Shown here one piece after another: positions 8,365-16,687 of a DNA stretch of 52,163 bases. A model generated the notes under the pieces. That model was not told the DNA's origin. It did not search any database and saw only the letters and a program-made list of their open reading frames with translations. The stretch is taken from contig NZ_CCRF01000050.1 in NCBI RefSeq assembly GCF_000751775.1, positions 1 through 52,163 on the forward strand, given 5' to 3'. Source of the DNA: Caldibacillus thermoamylovorans. Its GTDB lineage: Bacteria > Bacillota > Bacilli > Bacillales > Caldibacillaceae. Numbering within the stretch: the stretch's first letter is position 1; every line of letters starts with the position of its first letter. The position numbers were made by a program, and so were the translations under genes.

Positions 8365-8439
8365 TTACAATTAAGCATGAAAAATGCTTAGCATGAATAT
8401 TTTGATGTGAAGGAGAAAAACTTGTAATCTTGCAATTGG

Positions 8440-8454
8440 ATGTAAGCGCTATCT
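8440..8454 (+). promoter_or_regulatory. Catabolite-responsive element (cre) for CcpA
   Basis: ATGTAAGCGCTATCT matches the consensus WTGNAANCGNWNNCW at every defined position. It lies 28 bases upstream of the ligase start at 8482 and between a possible -35 (TTGCAA, 8430) and -10 (TATTAA, 8454). Glucose repression of the downstream ligases is the natural prediction. Confidence 0.65.
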
Positions 8455-8481
8455 ATTAAATCGATTTTGGAGGTTGGTAAT

Positions 8482-10095
8482 ATGGAAAAAGTCTGGCATA
8501 AGCATTATCCAAAACATATTCGCCCGGAGTTGGAGATTCCCAATCAATCATTGCCTGAAATGTTGGTCGAAACAGTTAAGAAATATCCTAATCATCCGGC
8601 CCTTTATTTCTTCGGACAAGAAATTTCTTATACTAAGTTAGGGGAACTGGCCGGTGCATTTGCATCTTGCCTGCAACAGGATGGGTTTGAAAAAGGAGAT
8701 CGGGCAGCAATTATGTTACCGAATTGTCCTCAGTATATCATTAGCTATTACGGAATTTTACAAACGGGTGGAATTGTAACCCAAGTAAATCCGATGTATA
8801 CATCGAACGAATTGGAATACATTTTACGGGATTCCGGAGCAAAAGTCATTGTGATCTATGAACCATTGTTGCCGGTACTGAAACAAATTATTGCAAACAC
8901 TTCTGTTAAACGCGTTATTACTGTGAATTTTGAGGGAAAAGAAGCAGTGGATGAGTTCTCAATTGATTTTGCCAGCTTTTTAAAATCAGTAAAAAAACCG
9001 CCGACACCGGTAATGATTCAAGCTAGTGAAGATGTTGCCGTATTGCAATATACCGGTGGAACAACCGGACGTTCGAAAGGGGCCATGCTTACCCATCGAA
9101 ATTTACTGGCCAATGTAATCCAGTGTTATGAGTATTTTAAAGATGAGATTAAACCGGGGCAAGATCGTATGTTGACTGTTATTCCATTGTTCCACGTATA
9201 CGGGATGACGTCCTGTATGAATTTGGCAATCTATACCGGTGCACTTAATATTTTGTTACCACGATTCGAAATTGAAGAAGTATTGCAAACGATTAAAGAA
9301 ACAAAACCGACTTCCTTCCCGGGTGTGCCGACAATGTATATCGCATTAATCAACCATCCGAAAGTAAATGAATACGGTCTTGACAGCATTTCAATTTGTA
9401 ATAGCGGCAGTGCACCGATGCATGTGGAATTAATGCGTACCTTTGAAGAGAAAACCGGGGCAAAGATTCTGGAAGGGTATGGACTGTCAGAAAGTTCACC
9501 GACAACACATTGTAATCCGGCATTTGGTCCGAGGAAGCCGGGCAGCGTAGGTATTGGTGTTCCATCCACCGATTATAAAATTGTCGATTTGGGCGATGGT
9601 ATAAAAGAATTAAAGCCCGGCGAAATAGGCGAATTGATTATAAAAGGACCGCAAGTGATGAAAGGATACTGGAATATGCCTGAGGAAACAGCGAATACAC
9701 TTCGGGATGGATGGCTTTATACCGGTGATATTGCCTACATGGATGAAGATGGCTATGTCTACATTGTTGATCGGAAAAAAGATATGATTATTGCCAGCGG
9801 GTATAATATATATCCCCGTGATGTAGAAGAAGTGATTTACCAACATCCGGCGATTAAAGAAGCGGTTGTGGTCGGTGTACCGGATGCCTATCGAGGTGAA
9901 ACCGTAAAAGCTGTCGTCGTTTTAAAAGAAGGTCAACAAGTATCAGAAGATGAATTAATCAGTTTTTGCCGTGAAAAATTGGCTGCTTTTAAAGTACCGA
10001 GAATTGTTGAGTTTCGGTCAGAATTACCAAAAACAAGCGTTGGTAAAATTTTAAGAAGAAAGATTAGAGAAGAATCTGCGAAAGTTTCAGAGTAA
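8482..10095 (+). CDS. Long-chain acyl-CoA ligase (LcfB-like, paralogue 2)
   Basis: 537-residue ANL ligase. Motifs: YTGGTTGRSKG (190-200), EGYGLSESSPT, LYTGD, and Lys522 in SVGKILRR. The overall pattern is that of Bacillus long-chain fatty acyl-CoA ligases such as LcfB. ATG at 8482 follows GGAGG (8469-8473) by eight bases. The 117-base gap to the previous ligase contains a cre site and a possible promoter, so this gene may start a separately controlled unit. Chain-length preference cannot be read. Confidence 0.9.
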   Translation: MEKVWHKHYPKHIRPELEIPNQSLPEMLVETVKKYPNHPALYFFGQEISYTKLGELAGAFASCLQQDGFEKGDRAAIMLPNCPQYIISYYGILQTGGIVTQVNPMYTSNELEYILRDSGAKVIVIYEPLLPVLKQIIANTSVKRVITVNFEGKEAVDEFSIDFASFLKSVKKPPTPVMIQASEDVAVLQYTGGTTGRSKGAMLTHRNLLANVIQCYEYFKDEIKPGQDRMLTVIPLFHVYGMTSCMNLAIYTGALNILLPRFEIEEVLQTIKETKPTSFPGVPTMYIALINHPKVNEYGLDSISICNSGSAPMHVELMRTFEEKTGAKILEGYGLSESSPTTHCNPAFGPRKPGSVGIGVPSTDYKIVDLGDGIKELKPGEIGELIIKGPQVMKGYWNMPEETANTLRDGWLYTGDIAYMDEDGYVYIVDRKKDMIIASGYNIYPRDVEEVIYQHPAIKEAVVVGVPDAYRGETVKAVVVLKEGQQVSEDELISFCREKLAAFKVPRIVEFRSELPKTSVGKILRRKIREESAKVSE

Positions 10096-10149
10096 TTCAA
10101 TTAGTTGAAAGTGTTATATAAGACTATAAACATTCAGACAGTTGTTTGG

Positions 10150-10195
10150 AAACGGGTCCTCTTTGTTGAAAGGAAATTTAGAAGAGGACCTGTTT
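10150..10195. other. Long hairpin between ligases 2 and 3
   Basis: AAAC-G-GGTCCTCTT pairs with AAGAGGACC-T-GTTT, a 14-pair stem with one G-T wobble and an 18-base loop. No strong T-run follows on either strand, so it is not a standard terminator. It could reduce read-through or stabilise an mRNA end. Confidence 0.5.
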
Positions 10196-10233
10196 AAAAA
10201 TTCCCGTTCATATGCGTTGGAGGTGTGGTTAGT

Positions 10234-11886
10234 TTGAGTTCCGTACTAAAAAAGAGTTGGCCAAAATTTATCCCGGAAACACTAGAGTATCGTCTTGGTG
10301 AAAGACCATTACACGAATATTTAATACAAAATGCAACGGACTACCCCAATGAAACTGGGTATGTTTATTATGGGAATCATATCACATGGAAACAGTTATG
10401 TGAGAGCTCTCTTAAATTCGCAAACTTCCTAAAATCGAAACAAATTGTCAAAGGGGATAGAATCGCATTATATATGCAAAATTGTCCGCAATATTTAATT
10501 GGCCATTATGCCATACAAATGCTAGGTGCTGTCGTTGTTCCACTGAATCCAATGTATAAAGAAGCTGAATTGGAATACTCGATAAATGAAGTAGGGATTA
10601 AGGCATTAATTACGAGTCAAGAGTTATTTCCAATTGTTGAAAAGATGATGGACCAAGTTTCAACACTGCAACTGATTATAACGACAAATTATCGTGATTT
10701 TTTAAGTGATCAAATTACATTACCCGTCCCTAATGAATTGAAGATACCTAAAGAGCCAAGTAATTCGAAAAGTTTTGACATGTTAGAAGTAATAAAGGCT
10801 CATGAACCATTAGATACAACAGCTAAAATCGATGTTTGGGAAGACGTCAGTTTGATGGTTTTTACATCAGGTACAACCGGCAGGCCGAAAGCAGCCATGC
10901 TAACCTATGGTAATGCTCTATTTAAAACTGCAGCAACCGTGAATACGTACCAACTCAATAAAACAGACCGTACACTAGCCACAGCTCCATTATGCCATAT
11001 TGCAGGAATGGTGATGGGAGTAAATATTCCTGTTTATTCTGCATCAACATGTATTTTACTAACAAGATTTGATGTGGAAGCAGCAATAAAAGCAATAGAA
11101 ATTTACAAAATTAATAAATTGTATACGATTGCCTTAATGAATGCTGCAATATTAAACGTTCCCGGCATTGAACAACGAGATTTAACTTCTCTTGAATTAA
11201 ATTTTGCCACAAGTTTTGGAATGAAAGTGGATGAAAAATTGGCCAATGCATGGAAACAACGAACAAATGGTTGTCCCCTTTTTGAAGCATCATATGGATT
11301 AAGTGAAACACATACATGCGATACGTTCATGCCAATGGATAAAGTCAAATATGGTTCATGTGGAATTCCCACCTATGAAACGGAAATAAGGATAGTAGAT
11401 ACTGTTACTGGGGAAGATTTACCTACCGGGAAACAAGGTGAGATTGTTATTAAAAATCCCGGTGTTTTTAAAGGGTATTTTAACAATCCGGAGGCAACAA
11501 CAAAAACTTTGCGCAATGGATGGGTATTTACCGGAGATATTGGTAAATTTGATGAAGACGGCTTTTTATATTTTCTTGGTCGTTCCAAGGAAATGATAAA
11601 ATCTTCCGGATATAGTGTATTCCCTGAAGATGTTGAAGCGTTAATGAGTAGACATGCTGCCGTCTTGCAAGTTGCAGTAATTGGTGTTCCTGATGAAGTG
11701 CGCGGAGAAAGTGTTAAGGCCTTTGTCGTTTTAAAGCCGGAATATAAAGGAAAAATTACTGAACTTGAAATGATGAAATGGGCGAAAGAAAACATGGCTG
11801 CCTACAAATATCCCCGTTTTATTGAGTTTATTGACCAATTATCCGCAACTTCTTCAGGGAAAGTTTTGCGAAGGCTTTTAAAATGA
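10234..11886 (+). CDS. AMP-dependent acyl-CoA ligase (paralogue 3)
   Basis: 550-residue ANL ligase resembling paralogue 1 in its N-terminus (both begin with a W-P start segment and a LHEYL/LYENL-type region). Motifs: FTSGTTGRPKAAM beginning at Phe210, SYGLSET, FTGDIG, and Lys543 in SSGKVLRR. TTG at 10234 is preferred because GGAGG (10219-10223) lies ten bases upstream; a GTG at 10225 is too close. It is followed 67 bases later by an MDR oxidoreductase. Substrate unknown. Confidence 0.88.
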   Translation: MSSVLKKSWPKFIPETLEYRLGERPLHEYLIQNATDYPNETGYVYYGNHITWKQLCESSLKFANFLKSKQIVKGDRIALYMQNCPQYLIGHYAIQMLGAVVVPLNPMYKEAELEYSINEVGIKALITSQELFPIVEKMMDQVSTLQLIITTNYRDFLSDQITLPVPNELKIPKEPSNSKSFDMLEVIKAHEPLDTTAKIDVWEDVSLMVFTSGTTGRPKAAMLTYGNALFKTAATVNTYQLNKTDRTLATAPLCHIAGMVMGVNIPVYSASTCILLTRFDVEAAIKAIEIYKINKLYTIALMNAAILNVPGIEQRDLTSLELNFATSFGMKVDEKLANAWKQRTNGCPLFEASYGLSETHTCDTFMPMDKVKYGSCGIPTYETEIRIVDTVTGEDLPTGKQGEIVIKNPGVFKGYFNNPEATTKTLRNGWVFTGDIGKFDEDGFLYFLGRSKEMIKSSGYSVFPEDVEALMSRHAAVLQVAVIGVPDEVRGESVKAFVVLKPEYKGKITELEMMKWAKENMAAYKYPRFIEFIDQLSATSSGKVLRRLLK

Positions 11887-11953
11887 TTGCTGTAGCAAAT
11901 TGAACTTATCTGATTTTCCAGACGAACCGATTAAAAAGGGAGGTATATGCAGT

Positions 11954-12940
11954 ATGCAAAGTTGGAAAGTGACAAAATTAGGCGAACCGAAAGAGGTATT
12001 GGCATTGCAAGAAGTGCCGGTTCCATCTGTTGAACCGGGAAAAGTTTTAATAGAAGTTGAAGCGGCGGCATTAAATTTCTTTGATATTTTACTTTGTCAA
12101 GGAAAATACCAGGAAAAACCCCCGCTTCCTTTCACTCCGGGTTCTGAAATTTCCGGGGTTGTCAGAGATGTTGGGGAAGGTTGCAATGTCAAAATAGGCA
12201 CACGTGTTCTTGCTACCCCCGGTTTACCAAATGGCGGTTTATCGGAGTATGTCGTCATTCCGGAACATTCCGTCTACGAAATTCCGGATTCAATGTCAAG
12301 TTCGGAAGCTGCCGGAATATTTATTACCTATCAAACGACTTACTATGCACTGCATCATCGGGCAAATCTTAAAACTGGTGAGGTATTACTCGTTCATGCC
12401 GGAGCTGGTGGAGTTGGTTCTGCTGCCATCCAACTTGGTAAGGCGATTGGAGCAAAAGTAATTGCTACGGCGGGCGGAGCTGAGAAAGTAAAAATTTGTC
12501 AACAATTGGGAGCAGATGTTGCTATCGATTATACACGTGATGACTTTGTGGATATTGTTAAGAAAGAAACTAATGGGCGAGGAGCAGACGTTATTTATGA
12601 TCCGGTCGGTGGGGATGTATTCGACAAATCCCGAAAATGTATTGCCTTTGATGGAAGAATCCTTGTCATTGGTTTTGCCGGCGGAAGAATTTCAGATGCT
12701 CCGGTGAACCACGCATTGGTAAAAAACTATTCCATTGTTGGTGTCCATTGGGGATTGTTTGCAAAGCTTTATCCGGAAAGAGTAAAAGAAATCCATCAGA
12801 AGTTAATGAACCTTTATGAACAAGGAAAGATTCATCCTCTTATCTATCGTGAATTTGATTTAAAAGAAGTTCCGGAAGCATTAGAAATTTTGGCCGAGCG
12901 GAAAACATACGGAAAGTTAATTGTAAATATATCAAAATAG
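11954..12940 (+). CDS. Zinc-independent MDR oxidoreductase (NADPH:quinone reductase-like)
   Basis: 329-residue medium-chain reductase. The N-terminal GroES-like domain has LNFFDILLCQGKY and PFTPGSEISG. The nucleotide motif GAGGVG is at 150-155. Structural-zinc cysteines are not evident, as expected for the quinone oxidoreductase branch. ATG at 11954 follows GGGAGG (11938-11943) by about ten bases. Homologues in acyl-CoA clusters often act as enoyl-CoA reductases or quinone reductases; the role here is unknown. Confidence 0.87.
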   Translation: MQSWKVTKLGEPKEVLALQEVPVPSVEPGKVLIEVEAAALNFFDILLCQGKYQEKPPLPFTPGSEISGVVRDVGEGCNVKIGTRVLATPGLPNGGLSEYVVIPEHSVYEIPDSMSSSEAAGIFITYQTTYYALHHRANLKTGEVLLVHAGAGGVGSAAIQLGKAIGAKVIATAGGAEKVKICQQLGADVAIDYTRDDFVDIVKKETNGRGADVIYDPVGGDVFDKSRKCIAFDGRILVIGFAGGRISDAPVNHALVKNYSIVGVHWGLFAKLYPERVKEIHQKLMNLYEQGKIHPLIYREFDLKEVPEALEILAERKTYGKLIVNISK

Positions 12941-12970
12941 AAATTCAATAAAGATAGAAAGGAAGATTGG

Positions 12971-13714
12971 ATGAGGTTACAGAATAAAGTTGCCATTATT
13001 ACAGGCGGTGGGGGAGGAATCGGCCGTGCCACTGCATTAAAATTTGTTGAAGAAGGTGCTCGGGTCGTTATTTCTGATATTCAGGAAGCAAAAGGCAGCG
13101 AAACTGTCAGCATGATTAAAGAAAGGGGAGGTGACGCATTATTTATAAAAGTAGATATGTCCAAACCGGATGAAGTTCAGTCATTGGCAGAAGCAACAAT
13201 GAATACATTCGGAAAAATTGATATTCTTTTTAACAATGCAGGGGTAGGCAGTATGGAGAAAAAATTGCCCGATGTTTCTTTGGAAGAATGGCAACAGGTA
13301 ATTAATATCAATTTGACCGGTGTCTTTCTGGGAATGAAATACGTCATTCCAAAAATGGAGCCGGGCAGTTCCATTATTAATACAGCAAGCATCGCCGGGA
13401 TAAAGGGACAAAAGCTTGTTAGCGCCTACTCAGCATCCAAAAGCAGTGTCATCGCTTTAACAAAAACGGCCGCGACCGAGTTTGGCAGAAAAAATATACG
13501 AGTGAATGCCATCGCCCCCGGAATTATTGATACAGATATCGTTGAAGATTGGAAGAAGTCGGAAAAATGGCCGATTCTTTCAACGGCAAATGCATTAAGA
13601 AGAGTCGGAAAACCGGAAGAGATTGCTAATGCAGTGTTATTCCTGGCCTCAGACGAATCCTCCTTTATAACCGGTGAAACATTAATCATTGATGGAGGAA
13701 CATTAAACCTTTAG
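12971..13714 (+). CDS. Short-chain dehydrogenase/reductase (FabG-like)
   Basis: 247-residue classical SDR. TGGGGGIG at 11-18, NNAG at 88-91, Ser140, and Tyr153-Lys157 in YSASK. The C-terminal ITGETLIIDGG segment is typical. The start follows an AAAGGAAG site and lies 30 bases after the MDR stop. It probably oxidises or reduces a hydroxyacyl or alcohol intermediate of the cluster (inference). It is distinct from the SDR at 3165. Confidence 0.88.
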   Translation: MRLQNKVAIITGGGGGIGRATALKFVEEGARVVISDIQEAKGSETVSMIKERGGDALFIKVDMSKPDEVQSLAEATMNTFGKIDILFNNAGVGSMEKKLPDVSLEEWQQVININLTGVFLGMKYVIPKMEPGSSIINTASIAGIKGQKLVSAYSASKSSVIALTKTAATEFGRKNIRVNAIAPGIIDTDIVEDWKKSEKWPILSTANALRRVGKPEEIANAVLFLASDESSFITGETLIIDGGTLNL

Positions 13715-13747
13715 AAATACATAATTTAATAGAAAAGGAGACTAGCT

Positions 13748-14155
13748 ATGCACGAAATTGAAGTATATGTCCGTTTTAGTGAAACCGATGCGGCCGGACA
13801 TGTAAATAATACAAGTTATTTTTTATATATGGAAGAAGCACGGACAAAATTTTTCAATGAACTGGGTTACGGTCATCATGAATCCTTACCCGGATTAAAT
13901 TTAATATTAGCTTCAACAAAATGTGATTATATTGCTCAGAGCTATGCAGGTCAAACATTAAAGGTGGCGACCACTGTTTCTAATATTGGAAATAAAAGTT
14001 TTACCGTCGAACATCTCATTACCAATGCTGATTCGGGAACCATCATCGCAAAGGGAACAGCCACACTCGTTAGTTTCGATTTTGAACAGCAAAAAACAAT
14101 GCCGATTCCGGAAGTCGTTCGGACCAATTTAGAACAATTTTTACAGCCACAGTAA
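13748..14155 (+). CDS. 4HBT-family acyl-CoA thioesterase
   Basis: 135-residue single hot-dog domain. RFSETDAAGHVNNTSYF (about residues 9-25) is the 4-hydroxybenzoyl-CoA thioesterase signature with its conserved Asp; YMEEARTKFF follows. AAAAGGAG precedes the ATG, and the downstream gene starts 20 bases after the stop. It would release CoA from acyl-CoA intermediates. It differs in sequence from the YneP-type enzyme at 35175. Confidence 0.87.
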   Translation: MHEIEVYVRFSETDAAGHVNNTSYFLYMEEARTKFFNELGYGHHESLPGLNLILASTKCDYIAQSYAGQTLKVATTVSNIGNKSFTVEHLITNADSGTIIAKGTATLVSFDFEQQKTMPIPEVVRTNLEQFLQPQ

Positions 14156-14175
14156 TTGAAAGTGAGGGGTTTCAA

Positions 14176-15186
14176 ATGAAAAATGAAAACAGACGTATCA
14201 TTTTAGGTAGCCGGCCAAGCGGAATGCCGACAAAAGAAAACTTCCAAATCGTAACAGAGGCTATCCCTGAGATTAAGGAAGGAGAAATTTTAATTCAAAC
14301 AATCTTTTTATCCGTCGACCCTTATATGCGTGGAAGAATGACCGGGATAAAAACATATGTTGACCCGTTTGAAGTAGGTAAAGTTTTAACCGGCGGGGTA
14401 GTCGGTAAAATTGTCGAATCGAAACATTCGAATTTCCAAGAAGGGGATATTGTAGAAGGGCAACTTGATTGGGCGGATTACTCCGTTTCAAACGGGCGCC
14501 ACATTCGAAAAGTGGATCCGAACTTAGCACCGATTTCGACAGCGCTCGGCGTTATCGGAATGCCGGGTTTAACCGCTTATTTCGGGCTGCTAGATATTGG
14601 AAAACCAAAAGAAGGGGAAACGGTTGTCATCTCAGGGGCAGCCGGTGCAGTCGGCATGGTTGTCGGCCAAATTGCGAAACTAAAAGGTTGTCATGTCGTT
14701 GGTATTGCCGGTTCCCAGGAAAAAATCGCATATTTAAAAGAAGAGCTGGGATTTGATGCAGTTATCAATTATAAAACAGATCAAATAAAGCAGGCGTTAA
14801 AAACAGCTTGCCCAAATGGTATTGACGTTTATTTTGATAATGTTGGCGGAGAAATTTCCGATCTAGTGATGCGCTTTATGAATTTCCATTCGCGCATCGT
14901 CCTTTGTGGTGACATTTCTCAATATAATAATGAAAAAATTGAATATGGACCACGTTTCCAAAGCCTGTTAGTAACCCGTAGTATTTTAATGCAAGGATTT
15001 ATTGTTTCCAATTATTCTAAACGTTTTGCGGAAGGATACCGTGACTTGGCAAAATGGGTGAGTGAAGGTAAATTGAAATATCGGGAAACGATTATTGACG
15101 GGTTGGAAAACGCACCGGATGCATTTATCGATTTATTTTATGGAAAAAACATTGGAAAACAACTAGTCCGAGTATCAAATGAGTAA
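14176..15186 (+). CDS. NADP-dependent MDR oxidoreductase (CurA / prostaglandin reductase type)
   Basis: 336-residue leukotriene B4 dehydrogenase-family reductase. SVDPYMRGRM near residue 50, a GAAGAVG nucleotide motif near residue 155, and DVYFDNVGG are characteristic. B. subtilis YfmJ and E. coli CurA belong here; they reduce carbon-carbon double bonds of enones. It is the last gene of the run that starts at 11954. A hairpin without a T-run follows. Confidence 0.88.
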   Translation: MKNENRRIILGSRPSGMPTKENFQIVTEAIPEIKEGEILIQTIFLSVDPYMRGRMTGIKTYVDPFEVGKVLTGGVVGKIVESKHSNFQEGDIVEGQLDWADYSVSNGRHIRKVDPNLAPISTALGVIGMPGLTAYFGLLDIGKPKEGETVVISGAAGAVGMVVGQIAKLKGCHVVGIAGSQEKIAYLKEELGFDAVINYKTDQIKQALKTACPNGIDVYFDNVGGEISDLVMRFMNFHSRIVLCGDISQYNNEKIEYGPRFQSLLVTRSILMQGFIVSNYSKRFAEGYRDLAKWVSEGKLKYRETIIDGLENAPDAFIDLFYGKNIGKQLVRVSNE

Positions 15187-15202
15187 TTCTTAAAAATACT
15201 AT

Positions 15203-15233
15203 TTAGGAGCTGTGCAAAAAGGCCAGCTCCTAA
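15203..15233. other. Inverted repeat after the CurA-like gene
   Basis: TTAGGAGCT and AGCTCCTAA form a perfect nine-base stem with a 13-base loop. No T-run follows on the plus strand. It may still act as the 3' end of the operon. The following stretch to 15469 is AT-rich and shows no gene, only a loose repeat of TCTCAATAA...GTAACAAT.TGAC near 15300 and 15393. Confidence 0.5.
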
Positions 15234-15469
15234 TTGAATAAGTAAGCAGCTTTTTCAATAAAATTTTTTTCTTGCGTTTTACGTACCGAACTCAACGATT
15301 TCTCAATAAGTATGTAACAATTTGACTTCTTTTTTGATATTAATAAAAAAATAAAATAATGTTTCTCTCAAAATAAAGTTTTTTTGTGCATTCTCAATAA
15401 AATCAAATTATAAGTGTAACAATTGACCTTATAGCAACCGGATGAATGTACTTTCGTCAATCACTTCGA

Positions 15470-15866
15470 TTATCCGTTAACAATTTCCCCACCGTTTATG
15501 TGTAAAACTTGACCCGTCATATAAGAGGAATCTTCGCTGGCTAAAAATACATAGGCAGGGGCGAGTTCAGCAGGTTGACCGGCTCTTTGCATCGGAGTAG
15601 TTGACCCGAACGTTGCTACTTGATCACTTGTAAAGGTAGATGGAATGAGTGGTGTCCAAATTGGACTAGGTGCAATCGAATTAACACGTATTCCTTGTTT
15701 CACGAGAGAAGCGGAAAGTGATCTCGTAAATGAAACAATTGCTCCTTTCGTTGCTGAGTAGTCTAGTAAAGTCGCGTTTCCTAGATAGGCGGTAACACTG
15801 GAAGTATTAATAATGACACTTCCTTTTTGTAAATCGGGAAGGGAAGCTTTTGTAAGATAAAAATAT
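15470..15866 (-). pseudogene. 5'-truncated SDR (YhxC/YdaD-like) remnant
   Basis: Only the C-terminal half of a general-stress-type SDR remains. From the break the frame reads YFYLTKASLPDLQKG, then the Ser and Tyr-x3-Lys region (NTSSV...YSATKGA), and ends with SYMTGQVLHINGGEIVNG. The N-terminal Rossmann motif is missing, and beyond about 15866 the sequence no longer resembles an SDR. The first Met lies at 15703, far inside the domain, with no ribosome-binding site. A short protein from that Met would lack the cofactor site. Confidence 0.8.
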
Positions 15867-15982
15867 CTACTATGAGGTTATCATTGCCAAAAAAGTGGAA
15901 AATATGATTGATTTGTCATTATGATGAATAAATGTATAAATTTGACACGAAAGGCAAAATTATCTATGAGGAGGTGGAATGT

Positions 15983-16225
15983 ATGCCAAAAATCGGTGTT
16001 GCGTCTTCTTTGACAGATGTAAAACATGCATTAATGGAAAAAGGATATGATGTGGTAGAATTGAAAAATGAAAACGATGCTTCCGGTTGCGATTGTTGTG
16101 TAGTAACAGGTCTGGACTCCAATATGATGGGGATGCATAATACGGTTACACAAGGTTCAGTCATTGAAGCCAGTGGATTAAGTGCTGAAGAAGTTTGCCG
16201 TCAAGTGGAAAGCAGACTAAGTTAA
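15983..16225 (+). CDS. UPF0180 family protein (YkuS-like)
   Basis: 80-residue protein of unknown function. [14 protein letters not shown], then [15 protein letters not shown], then [14 protein letters not shown] match the UPF0180/YkuS family of spore-formers. ATG at 15983 follows GAGGAGGTGG (15969-15978). The clustered cysteines could bind a metal or be redox active, which is speculation. Confidence 0.82.
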   Translation: MPKIGVASSLTDVKHALMEKGYDVVELKNENDASGCDCCVVTGLDSNMMGMHNTVTQGSVIEASGLSAEEVCRQVESRLS

Positions 16226-16440
16226 TTTATACTTAGGATTGTATTTTGCCTTTTCGCTTCATGATAAAACCTTGAAATCCGGAAGGCTCATAATCAATCC
16301 CAAAAATAAAAAGAAAACGTTTACAAATATTTGGTTTTGTATTAAAATAAACAGTAATAACACATGTTTTAACATTCTATTGTTAGTTACTTGTGTTTCC
16401 TCCATCATTTTGCAGGTCTGCCAAAAAGCAGATCACTTTG

Positions 16441-16494
16441 CCAGTTCATAATGACATCATCTATTCCGTGTCATTTATTGAACTGGTTTTTTTG
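16441..16494 (+). terminator. Strong Rho-independent terminator
   Basis: CCAGTTCA-TA-ATGACA pairs with TGTCAT-TTA-TTGAACTGG and is followed by seven Ts. It lies about 215 bases after the UPF0180 gene; the intervening stretch 16226-16440 shows no convincing gene. Confidence 0.85.
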
Positions 16495-16672
16495 TTAAAG
16501 AAATGATTGGGATTTACAAATAATTTTATGGAGGAAAACATAAATTTTATTGAAGGGAGCTGAGTAAAAACGCATTGCTGAGACATGTGGAAAATGAATG
16601 CACTGTTTTTTACGCACGACTATAACAGGAGTTTTGTCACGATTGTTTAAAATTATCACTTGGACTATTTAT
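16495..16672. other. Intergenic leader before the acyl-CoA dehydrogenase at 16688
   Basis: AT-rich, no supported gene. It must contain the promoter of the dehydrogenase but no clear -35/-10 pair is visible. Two isolated Shine-Dalgarno-like stretches (near 16530 and 16553) lead only to very short frames. Confidence 0.5.
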
Positions 16673-16687
16673 AGGAGATGAAAAAAA

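Noticed and set aside
10146-10160. Second cre-like site (TTGGAAACGGGTCCT)
   Set aside because: One mismatch at a defined position, and it forms part of a long hairpin stem.
11373-11795. 140-codon minus-strand open frame inside ligase 3
   Set aside because: Fully antisense to conserved ANL motifs, with no ribosome-binding site; a shadow of the coding strand.
16239-16451. 70-codon plus-strand frame after the UPF0180 gene
   Set aside because: No ribosome-binding site, AT-rich composition without family features, and it runs into the terminator at 16441.
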